A stretch of DNA of 22,852 bases, taken from contig CAAGKD010000165.1 of NCBI GenBank assembly GCA_900770335.1, forward strand, positions 1 through 22,852, written 5' to 3'. A program made the translations under genes and the position numbers. The notes beneath the pieces were generated by a model. That model saw only the letters and a program-made list of their open reading frames with translations. It ran no database searches and was not told where the DNA came from. Shown piece after piece: positions 8,437 to 14,810 of the stretch; position 1 is the first letter of the stretch; every line of letters starts with the position of its first letter. The stretch comes from an uncultured Sutterella sp. (GTDB taxonomy: Bacteria > Pseudomonadota > Gammaproteobacteria > Burkholderiales > Burkholderiaceae_F).

Positions 8437-9390
8437 TCAGGATCCAGAGAGAGAGAACACCACCGGCACCTTGACGGTCATGGCCTTGCTGAGGGGAAGC
8501 TTCATTCCCACGAGTCCGTCGGCCGCCTTGAGCGCCGCGCGGTTGAGCAGCGCGGAGCTGTGCTTCTCGGCCACTTCGACTGCGGTCACGACGCCCGAGG
8601 CGCTGATCGACACGGCGAGGACGACGCGTCCCTCGACGCCCGTCTGGCGGGCGCGGCGCGGGTACTGCTTGTGCGCCTCGACCTCGCGGACGATCGAGGC
8701 GAGCGCCGCGGACTCGTCTCCGGCCGAGGAGCTGCCGCCCGCGGAGGAGGCGCCGCCCGCGCCGCCGCCCGAAGCGCTACCGCTGGCGCCGGCGGAGGCA
8801 TCAGAAGGCGCTTCAGCCGCAGGCTCAGCGGCGGGCGCAGGAGCGGCCGCAACGGGCTTCACAGGCTTCGGGGCGGGCTTGACGGCGGGCTTCGCGGGCT
8901 TGGGCTTCGGCACAGGCTTCGGCACAGGCTTGGGTTCGGGAGGCGGGGGCGGAGGAGGCGGTTCAGGGGCCGGCGGCGGTGGCGGTTCTGGTTCGGGCTC
9001 CGGCTCCGGCTCCGGAATCAGTTCAGGCTCCGGTTCGGGCGGCGGGGGAGGCGGCTCCACGACCGGCTCTGGGATCGGTTCGGGCTCGGGCTCCGGAATC
9101 GGCTCCGGAGGCGGCTCGGGCTTCGCCTCGACCTCGAAGTCGCTCTCCTCGGCCGTATGCTCGACAAGGGGCTCCTCCACCTTCGGCTTCTGGGTCTGCT
9201 CGCGCACGTCCTCGATTCGGCGGAACTCCGTCACGGTGACGCGCTCGCGGATGATGCCCTCGGGAAGGCTCGGGACCGCGATGATGCGCTCGACGGCGTC
9301 GAGTCCGGCGACGACGATCGCTGCGACGGCCGCGGCGATGACCGTCAGGCGGGCCGACTTTGTCGCGAAGCGGGATTCACTGCTCGCCAT
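8437..9390 (-). CDS. tonB: TonB energy-transducing protein
   Basis: Spans the periplasm and passes inner-membrane proton-motive energy from ExbB-ExbD to outer-membrane receptors. The protein has 317 residues to the first stop: a basic N-terminus, a membrane anchor at about residues 13-32, an acidic stretch, a long Pro/Glu then Pro/Lys spacer at about 88-185, an Ala/Gly/Ser-rich hinge, and the TonB C-terminal domain from about 235. That domain shows YPRRARQTGVEGRVVLAVSI and ends VKVPVVFSLSGS. The start overlaps the end of exbD by 14 bases, indicating translational coupling. It is the last gene of the heme operon. The C-terminal domain is complete at the TGA, so the product should work without the open extension beyond it. 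Confidence 0.95.
   Translation of the reverse strand: MASSESRFATKSARLTVIAAAVAAIVVAGLDAVERIIAVPSLPEGIIRERVTVTEFRRIEDVREQTQKPKVEEPLVEHTAEESDFEVEAKPEPPPEPIPEPEPEPIPEPVVEPPPPPPEPEPELIPEPEPEPEPEPPPPPAPEPPPPPPPPEPKPVPKPVPKPKPAKPAVKPAPKPVKPVAAAPAPAAEPAAEAPSDASAGASGSASGGGAGGASSAGGSSSAGDESAALASIVREVEAHKQYPRRARQTGVEGRVVLAVSISASGVVTAVEVAEKHSSALLNRAALKAADGLVGMKLPLSKAMTVKVPVVFSLSGS
8857..9123 (-). repeat. low-complexity Pro-Glu/Pro-Lys coding repeat in tonB
   Basis: About 90 codons of near-periodic CCG/GAG/AAG-type units encode PEPEPEPIPEP-like text, then polyproline, then PKPVPKPVPKP. On the plus strand this creates Gly/Ser-rich shadow frames. The stretch forms the extended periplasmic spacer of TonB and is a likely site of slippage or length variation. 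Confidence 0.8.
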
Positions 9391-9835
9391 GCTGCTCGCT
9401 CTCCGGGGCGGCGGCTCCGTCCGAGCCCGAGGATCGGGACTCGCCGGGATCGCGCGTGCTGATGACGAAGCGTCCGGCGCGCTTGACCTTGGCGAGATCG
9501 AGCACCTTCACGAAGGCCGCGAAGGGCGCCTTCTCATCCATGTAGATGTTGAGAAGCTTGTCGGGATCCGCGTCGAGGCGCGCCGAGAGCTCCTCGAGCG
9601 TCACCGCGTCGGAGTTGATCGCGTACGTGCCGTCGGCCTTCACCGAAAGCAGGAGCTCGTTTCTCTCATGGCTCGACTCGGCGTTCTTCGCCTCGGGGAG
9701 GATGATCTCGAGGACGGGCCTCGAGAAGCTCATCGTGAGCACGAAGAAGATGATCAGCATGAAAAGGCAGTCGATGAGCGGCGTCAGGTCGATCTGCGGC
9801 TCCTCGTCAAAGCCGTCGAAGAAATTCGCGTTCAT
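9377..9835 (-). CDS. exbD: ExbD biopolymer transport protein
   Basis: Partner of ExbB in the proton-driven motor that energises TonB in the inner membrane. The 152-residue protein has a short cytoplasmic N-terminus, one membrane helix at about residues 17-40, and a periplasmic domain. IDLTPLIDCLFMLIIFFVL holds the conserved membrane Asp (D22) that takes part in proton flow. The region after it (VLEIILPEA, LLLSVKADGTYAINSD) is the normal ExbD/TolR periplasmic fold. The last 25 residues are Ser/Gly/Glu-rich and look unstructured. It starts 13 bases after exbB and overlaps tonB by 14 bases. TolR is the main alternative, but the immediate tonB neighbour favours ExbD. Confidence 0.93.
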   Translation of the reverse strand: MNANFFDGFDEEPQIDLTPLIDCLFMLIIFFVLTMSFSRPVLEIILPEAKNAESSHERNELLLSVKADGTYAINSDAVTLEELSARLDADPDKLLNIYMDEKAPFAAFVKVLDLAKVKRAGRFVISTRDPGESRSSGSDGAAAPESEQHGEQ

Positions 9836-9848
9836 GCCGGCCTCCGCG

Positions 9849-10502
9849 TCAGATGGACGATTTCTCGTCCGTGCCGCGGGCGCGCTTCGCGCGGATCTTG
9901 CGCATCACCTCGAGGGCGCGGTAGCTGTGCTCGATCGCCTCGATGTGAAAGCCCCGGAACTTGAGCATGAGGTAGTAGTAGCACATGAGGGTCGGGATCG
10001 CGACCGTGAGGCCCATGATCGTCGTGATGAGCGCCGACCAGATGCCCGAGGCGAGGATGGCGGCGTTGGCGTGCGCGACGTCGCTCATGCTCTGGAAGAC
10101 CCCGACCATGCCCCAGACGGTGCCCAGGAGCCCGAGGAGCGGCGAGATCACCGAGATGAGCTTCATCCAGCACAGGCCGTTCGTCACCCGCTTGAAGTTG
10201 CGGTGGAAGAGGTACCCCACCTCGGCGCGGATGTCGTCCGAGTGCTCGCCGTGCGTCGTGACGATCTCGTAGATGATGCGGATGAGCGGGTTGGCGCGCT
10301 CGGGGTCGATGAGCCTCAGGCACCGCTCGTTGCCGCGCTCGAGGTCGAGGAAGTTCTGGCGGAAGTTGCGCCAGACGGCGGTCATGTAGATGAGCTGCCA
10401 GACGGCGAGGTAGACGGCGAAGAGCGCAATGAGGATGAGCGCCACGCCGGCCGGGCCGATCATGGAATAGACGAGGGCGAGCTTTTCAGCGGAAAACTCC
10501 AT
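9849..10502 (-). CDS. exbB: ExbB/TolQ-type proton channel protein
   Basis: Inner-membrane scaffold of the ExbB-ExbD motor for TonB-dependent uptake; 217 residues. A first helix spans about residues 14-38 (MIGPAGVALILIALFAVYLAV), followed by a cytoplasmic region. Two further helices follow: SVISPLLGLLGTVWGMVGVF, the family hallmark around the conserved GLLGTVWGM, and the stretch from GIWSALITTIMGLTVAIP. The order exbB-exbD-tonB and the heme-uptake setting separate it from TolQ. A 147-base gap separates it from the flavodoxin gene upstream, longer than other gaps in this half of the operon, so an extra promoter or processing site is possible there. Confidence 0.94.
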   Translation of the reverse strand: MEFSAEKLALVYSMIGPAGVALILIALFAVYLAVWQLIYMTAVWRNFRQNFLDLERGNERCLRLIDPERANPLIRIIYEIVTTHGEHSDDIRAEVGYLFHRNFKRVTNGLCWMKLISVISPLLGLLGTVWGMVGVFQSMSDVAHANAAILASGIWSALITTIMGLTVAIPTLMCYYYLMLKFRGFHIEAIEHSYRALEVMRKIRAKRARGTDEKSSI

Positions 10503-10617
10503 TTTCTTCTTCTCTTCTTTTGCAGTCAGTGTCTGCGAACAACTTCATTTGCGGCCGCGCCTGCGGGGCGAGCGGGAGAGAATCCCCGCGCGGGAGGAGC
10601 CGTCCGGCGGCGGCCGG

Positions 10618-10636
10618 GCTGACCGGACCGGTCAGC
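10618..10636 (-). promoter_or_regulatory. hairpin between the flavodoxin gene and exbB
   Basis: A perfect 8-bp stem, GCTGACCG/CGGTCAGC with a 3-base loop, begins 13 bases past the flavodoxin stop on the minus-strand transcript. No U run follows, so it is more likely an RNA-processing or stability element than a full terminator. It could set different levels for the heme-handling and energy-transducing parts of the operon. Confidence 0.4.
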
Positions 10637-10649
10637 TCAATCCGTTTGA

Positions 10650-11153
10650 TCAGCCGAAGATTGCGCGCCAGGCCTCGACCGCGCGCAGGACGTCCATGCG
10701 GTCGGGGTGCTTCTCGGCGGCCTGGCGGCGCGCCTCGCGCTCGGGCGAAACTTCGCCTCCCATCATGCGGCTCATCTCGGCGAAGAGCTGCGGGTCGATG
10801 CGACCCTGGCACAAGAAGGTACCCGCGAGCGTGCACTTGTCGCCGAGCGCGACGAGCTCCTCCGAGGTCTTCTTCATCCACTCCCGGGCGCGCTCGTTCT
10901 CGGGGTTGCCGCCCATCGTGCAGAAGCACGCGACGGACTTGCCCGAAAGCTTCTTCGCGACGGCCTGGATGTCCTCCGGAGCCATGCCGCGGTCGCACCA
11001 GAAGAAGAGCCCGACGGGGCCGAAGCCCGAGAGGTCGGCGGGAAGAGCATCGGGGGCGCACAGAATCGCGTCCGGGATCTCGTCGGCGACGCCGTGCGCG
11101 ACGATGCGGGTGTTGCCGGTCTTCGAACTCACGACGATGAGAGGCTGGGTCAT
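10650..11153 (-). CDS. flavodoxin-family protein of the heme locus
   Basis: Small FMN-binding electron carrier or flavin reductase; 167 residues. The phosphate-binding loop is at the N-terminus (VVSSKTGNTRIVAHG). Further typical segments are GLFFWCDRG, and FCTMGG at the flavin edge; the rest is helical and charged. ATG 11153 is chosen because AAGGA lies 7 bases upstream; the frame extends nine codons further without support. It starts 36 bases after hutX. In Fusobacterium a flavodoxin-type protein next to the heme radical SAM enzyme (HmuF with HmuW) traffics heme and reduces anaerobilin, and BilS-type flavodoxins accompany bilirubin reductase. By position, this protein may supply electrons to HutW or reduce its product. 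That role is inferred, not shown by sequence motifs. Confidence 0.82.
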   Translation of the reverse strand: MTQPLIVVSSKTGNTRIVAHGVADEIPDAILCAPDALPADLSGFGPVGLFFWCDRGMAPEDIQAVAKKLSGKSVACFCTMGGNPENERAREWMKKTSEELVALGDKCTLAGTFLCQGRIDPQLFAEMSRMMGGEVSPEREARRQAAEKHPDRMDVLRAVEAWRAIFG

Positions 11154-11189
11154 TTGCTTTTCCTTCGAGGGTTCTTTCAATGTTCGAAT

Positions 11190-11723
11190 TCAGGCGCAGA
11201 ACTTCTCGCGGCCGGCGAGGAAGGCGTCCTTGACGGAGGGGATGATCTGGTGGTTCTCGCGGCCCGCGTAGACCGAGAAGCTCACATGGCCTTCGGCGTC
11301 AAAGAAGACGACCGAGAGCGACTCGCGCCCCATGAAGGGCATCGTGAGGAAGGCCGCGGCGCTGATGGCCTCGGGGCGGATGTGGCCGCCCACGACGGCG
11401 GACTTCTGCAGGATGTTGTAGTAGCCCTGGGCGCGCTTGCCCGCGGAGAGCTTCGCGGCGATCTCGAAGACGTGGCCGCCGTGGATGATGAAGAGCGTGG
11501 CCTTCTCCCAGTCCGCGAGGCTCGCCCAGAGCTCGTCGAAGCATTCGGAGGCGTCGCCCGAGACGAAGGAGACGATGTCGGCGGGCATGCGGCGCGCGGC
11601 CTCGAGCTCGGTCATGCCGAGCTTGCCGGCGATCGAGGAGAGGGTCACCGGAAACTTGGCGCTCATGAGTTCGGCGATGGCGGCCGATTCGGCCTCGGTG
11701 GGCGTGATGCGTTCGATGGTCAT
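11190..11723 (-). CDS. hutX: HutX/ChuX heme utilisation carrier protein
   Basis: Cytosolic heme-binding protein of the ChuX/HutX family that hands heme to the degrading enzyme; 177 residues. Family text includes FIIHGGHVFEIAAKLSAGK, GYYNILQKSAVVGGHIRPE, FLTMPFMGRESLSVVFFD and FSVYAGREN. ATG 11723 has AAAGGA about 9 bases upstream. It sits between the fused ECF ATPase gene and the flavodoxin. In aerobic systems HutX delivers heme to HutZ; no HutZ is present here, so the likely receiver is the HutW of the same operon. No signal peptide is seen, in keeping with a cytoplasmic location. Confidence 0.92.
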   Translation of the reverse strand: MTIERITPTEAESAAIAELMSAKFPVTLSSIAGKLGMTELEAARRMPADIVSFVSGDASECFDELWASLADWEKATLFIIHGGHVFEIAAKLSAGKRAQGYYNILQKSAVVGGHIRPEAISAAAFLTMPFMGRESLSVVFFDAEGHVSFSVYAGRENHQIIPSVKDAFLAGREKFCA

Positions 11724-11804
11724 GGCTGTGGGTCCTTTGAGTGTTTTCTCTGTTGAGGTGGGTTCGAAAATGAAAGGGGCGGATTCGGTTCAGTTTGGTT
11801 TGGG

Positions 11805-13298
11805 TCAGGCTTCGGCCTGGGGCTGCATGCGCGTCATCCGGAGCGCCCGGTCGCAGATGTCAAGGAGCTCAAGGTCGTGGGTGATCAAAAACACCGCGCG
11901 GCCCTTGTCGGCCTCGATCCGCAGGAGCCGCGCGATGCAGGCCATGTTCGCGCCGTCGAGGCCGCTCGTCGGCTCGTCGAGGATGAGGATCGCCGGATTC
12001 TTGACAAGGGCGCAGGCGATGACGACGCGCTGCTTCTCGCCCCCGGAGAGGCTCTGCGGATGGCGCTCGGCGACGTGCGTGAGGTTGAGGTCCCTGAGGA
12101 TCTCCTCGCACCGCGCGACCTCCGATTCCGTGAGCCGCACGCGGGAGAACCGCCGCCAGAAGCCCGCCTTCGCGCGCCTGGCGGAGAGTCCCGCGGTCAT
12201 CGCCGAAAGGATCTCCTCGCGGACGGTGCGCATCTGCAGCTGATGGTCGGCGTTCTGCAGCACGAGCCCGGAATGGGGCATCAGGCCCCCCTCGCCCACG
12301 GGGGCGCCGCAGACCGCGAAGTCGCCCGCCGCCTTGTTGAGGCCCGTGAGAATGCGCGCGAGCGTGGTCTTGCCCGTGCCGTTGCTGCCGATGAGAGCGG
12401 TGATGCCCGCGGGAACGGCGAACGAGACGTCCGTGAAGACTGGTCTTTCCGGGGAGTAGCCGAAGCTCATGCGGCTCGTCGAGAAGATGGCCGCGTCATT
12501 GCGTTCGATCTCATGAAAGTGAATTGGCACGTCCTCAAGGCGCACTCGGGGGTCGTCGACGTCGGCGCGCCGCAGGCCCCACTTCGCGCGCAGGGACTCG
12601 TCCCGGAGCATCTCCCAGCCGCCGCGGCATTCGATCCGGCCGCGGGACATGACGATCACTTCGTCGGCGACGTCGCGCAGCCAATAGAGCCGATGGTCGA
12701 CGACGAGGATCGCCGCGCCCTCGCGCTTGAGCTCCCCCATCGTGACCGCAAGGGACTCGGTCGCCTCGGGGTCGAGGTTCGCGCTCGGCTCGTCGAAGAT
12801 CAGAACCTTCGGGCCCAGGGCGAGGATGCTCGCCAGTCCCACCTTCTGCTTCTGCCCCTCAGAGAGGGAATGAATGTCCTGCCCGAGGAGCTCCGTGATT
12901 CCGAGGCGCGCGGCCGCGGCGAGGACGCGCTCCTCGACCGCCTCAGGCGCGACGCCGCGACTTCTCAGGGCGAACGCGATCTCGTCGCCCACGCAGAGCG
13001 CGAAGAACTGCTCCTCGGGGTCCTGAAAGAGCGTGCCCACATGCTCGGCGAGCTGCGCGATCGGGGTTTCGGACACGTTGAGGCCGGCGACGAGCACTTC
13101 GCCGATGACGCCGCCCCCGTAGATCTGGGGGCACAGGCCGTTCGCAAGGCGCATGAGCGTGGTCTTCCCGCACCCCGAGGCGCCCGTGACGACCTTGAGC
13201 TCGCCCGCGTTCACCGTGAGGGAGATGCCGGTGACGGCCTTCTCCGCGGCGTTGGCGTAGACGTAGGAGACGTTCTTGAATTCAATCATCGGATTCAT
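11805..13298 (-). CDS. fused ECF transporter ATPase (EcfA-EcfA')
   Basis: Energy unit of an ECF-type importer on the cytoplasmic side of the inner membrane. The 497 residues hold two ABC ATPase domains in one chain. Domain 1 has Walker A GASGCGKTT near residues 39-47, signature LSEGQ at 145-149 (Glu replaces the usual first Gly), Walker B VLIFDEPSANLD and an H-loop in VVDHRL. Domain 2 has Walker A GSNGTGKTT near 302, signature LSGGE near 414, Walker B ILILDEPTSGLD and ITHD. Both sites look catalytically complete. ATG 13298 is chosen, with GGAG 6 bases upstream; the longer frame runs into ecfT. The gap after ecfT is 13 bases, and the S and T genes lie directly upstream. Its presence in a heme operon suggests a tetrapyrrole substrate. 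Confidence 0.93.
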   Translation of the reverse strand: MNPMIEFKNVSYVYANAAEKAVTGISLTVNAGELKVVTGASGCGKTTLMRLANGLCPQIYGGGVIGEVLVAGLNVSETPIAQLAEHVGTLFQDPEEQFFALCVGDEIAFALRSRGVAPEAVEERVLAAAARLGITELLGQDIHSLSEGQKQKVGLASILALGPKVLIFDEPSANLDPEATESLAVTMGELKREGAAILVVDHRLYWLRDVADEVIVMSRGRIECRGGWEMLRDESLRAKWGLRRADVDDPRVRLEDVPIHFHEIERNDAAIFSTSRMSFGYSPERPVFTDVSFAVPAGITALIGSNGTGKTTLARILTGLNKAAGDFAVCGAPVGEGGLMPHSGLVLQNADHQLQMRTVREEILSAMTAGLSARRAKAGFWRRFSRVRLTESEVARCEEILRDLNLTHVAERHPQSLSGGEKQRVVIACALVKNPAILILDEPTSGLDGANMACIARLLRIEADKGRAVFLITHDLELLDICDRALRMTRMQPQAEA

Positions 13299-13311
13299 CG
13301 GAATCTCCAAG

Positions 13312-14094
13312 TCAGGGCATGCCCATGCCGGCGGCGCCGAAGACGTCCTTGAGGAAGACTTCCGCAAGGACCGTGAGGAGTGCGGTGAGAACGAGAAGTG
13401 AGAGCACGCGCGCGTCGAGCGACTTCATCGTGCGGCCGTCGGCGCGCATCGTGCGCTTCGTGGTGCCGAGGCCCTTGAGTTCAGACGCGACGCCGAGGGT
13501 CTCGGAGGACTTGAGGGCCCGGAAGAGGATCGGAGCGAGGACGAGCCGGGCGCAAAGAAGCGGCTGCATCGTCATCATCACGGGCCCCACGGTCCAGCCG
13601 CGGATCCGGAGCGTCTCCCAGACCTGGCGGATGTCGTTCGTGAAGGTCGGAATGAAGCGCAGCATCACCGCCGTCGGCAGGAAAATGCAGAAGGGCAGCC
13701 GCATGCGCTCGAGCGTCGCGAGAAGGTCCTCGACGCGCGTCGTGAGCGCGAGCACCATCACGGCGTTCATCATCGAGAGGCCTCGCAGGAACGGGATGAA
13801 GAGGCTCTTCAGCGACATGCCGCCCATGCCGGGCATCCAGTGCTCGACCGCAAGGCCGCAGAGCGTCGCGACGCCCATCATGACGAGCATGAGGCCGTAA
13901 AGGACCGCGAGGAGCCCGGGGCGCTTCAGAAAGAGGGCGTAGGCGAGCGTCGCCGCGAAGAGCAGGATCTGCGAGGCCGGACCCGAGCAGGCGACCGTGA
14001 GAATCGCCGTCACGATCATGACGGCGAGCTTCGTTCTCGCGTCGAGGTGTTTGAGGACGCTTTTCTCTGCGCCCTTAGCGAACAAAACCCGCAT
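13312..14094 (-). CDS. ecfT: EcfT transmembrane component of an ECF transporter
   Basis: CbiQ/EcfT-type membrane scaffold that couples the ATPases to the S component; 260 residues. The N-terminal text SVLKHLDARTKLAVMIVTAI is the family opening (HLDPRTK-like). Several hydrophobic helices follow to about residue 130, then the cytoplasmic coupling helices with the Arg-rich motif ETLRIRGW and a second region near SSETLGVASELKGLG. A last helix lies near the C-terminus. The start overlaps the S-component stop by 20 bases and the stop is 13 bases before the fused ATPase start, so the three genes are translationally linked as one module. Confidence 0.92.
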   Translation of the reverse strand: MRVLFAKGAEKSVLKHLDARTKLAVMIVTAILTVACSGPASQILLFAATLAYALFLKRPGLLAVLYGLMLVMMGVATLCGLAVEHWMPGMGGMSLKSLFIPFLRGLSMMNAVMVLALTTRVEDLLATLERMRLPFCIFLPTAVMLRFIPTFTNDIRQVWETLRIRGWTVGPVMMTMQPLLCARLVLAPILFRALKSSETLGVASELKGLGTTKRTMRADGRTMKSLDARVLSLLVLTALLTVLAEVFLKDVFGAAGMGMP

Positions 14095-14617
14095 GCTTCA
14101 ATTCTCCAACGGTTTTCCAGCCGAACCAGAGGCCGGCCAGGGATCCGACGTATCCGCAGAGGACGATCGGGACGATGACGGTCATGAGCGCGGGACTTTC
14201 GCGCATGAAGAGGTACGAGACGCCAAGCGAGAGCCCCTTGCTCATCAGGTCGAAGAGCCCCACGGCGACCCAGGGCGCCCAGGGGCGCGAAGCGCCGCCC
14301 GTGAGCCGGACGAAGGCTTCGCCGACGAGCGCCGCGGCAAGCGTCGCGGGCAGGAGCGCGAGGCTGCCGCCCATCAGGCAGATGCTCACGATCATCGAGA
14401 TGATCGAGAAGAGCAGGAGCGTCCCCCACTTGGGCACCTTCGTGAGGAGCACGATCATGAGCGTCGTGTAGACGAGGTTCTTCGCGACGAGGCCGACGGG
14501 GTTCATGCCGCCGCCCGCGAGGGCGATGAGCAGGCTCGAGAGCTTCGCGGCCGCGGCGAAGACGCCGATCAGCACGAGCTCGCGCGCCTCCCAGTAGCGC
14601 TTGATGGGACGATTCAT
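14075..14617 (-). CDS. ECF transporter S component, MptD/Trep_Strep-like
   Basis: Substrate-binding integral membrane subunit of the ECF importer; about 180 residues with five or six hydrophobic segments. The opening WEARELVLIGVFAAAAKLSS and the inner GGSLALLPATLAAALVGEAF resemble the MptD-like putative S components (TIGR02185 type). This family resemblance is recalled by pattern and not searched. ATG 14617 has GGAA 8 bases upstream; an upstream start at 14668 would add an unlikely charged leader. It is separated from the receptor gene by 193 bases that hold a strong hairpin. The substrate cannot be read from the sequence. A heme-type substrate is inferred from the flanking TonB receptor, hutX and hutW, and an ECF-like heme importer has been reported in Lactobacillus sakei. 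Confidence 0.8.
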   Translation of the reverse strand: MNRPIKRYWEARELVLIGVFAAAAKLSSLLIALAGGGMNPVGLVAKNLVYTTLMIVLLTKVPKWGTLLLFSIISMIVSICLMGGSLALLPATLAAALVGEAFVRLTGGASRPWAPWVAVGLFDLMSKGLSLGVSYLFMRESPALMTVIVPIVLCGYVGSLAGLWFGWKTVGELKHAGFVR

Positions 14618-14718
14618 GAATCGGTTCCGGTGGGGGTGGGAAGAAGGGAAGAGGACTTTCCGAAGCACTTCGGATCTGTTGAAGGAGTCGGAGGCGGTTC
14701 GGAAAGGCTTCAGCGGAA

Positions 14719-14766
14719 AGCCCCGCTCCGAGGCCTTTCTTGGAAGAAAGGCCGGGAGCGGGGGCT
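14719..14766 (-). promoter_or_regulatory. strong intercistronic hairpin after the receptor gene
   Basis: Bases 14732-14741 pair with 14744-14753, and the outer arm 14719-14729 pairs with 14755-14766 with one bulged G. Together they make a hairpin of about 20 bp. No U run follows on the minus-strand transcript. It lies 45 bases past the receptor stop, inside the operon. It could protect the 3' end of a hutW-receptor transcript and lower expression of the genes beyond it. Confidence 0.55.
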
Positions 14767-14810
14767 GGGTTCTGAAACTTTTGGCTAGATCAAAGGAGAT
14801 CTGCTATGGA

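Noticed and set aside
402..8439. Reassigned UGA codon (alternative genetic code)
   Set aside because: Several intact genes (ispDF, trmJ, cysE, the receptor) end normally at UGA, and the residues expected at the interrupted sites differ.
8318..9964. 548-codon plus-strand frame with long Gly/Ser repeats
   Set aside because: Antisense of the Pro/Glu-rich tonB spacer and of exbD; the repeat text is the mirror of TonB coding sequence.
11877..13352. 491-codon plus-strand open frame
   Set aside because: Shadow of the fused ECF ATPase, whose two sets of Walker and signature motifs fix the minus strand as real.
14618..14810. Riboswitch ahead of the ECF S-component gene
   Set aside because: Vitamin-type ECF genes often follow one, but the only structure here is a simple long hairpin without the conserved cores of cobalamin, TPP or FMN elements.
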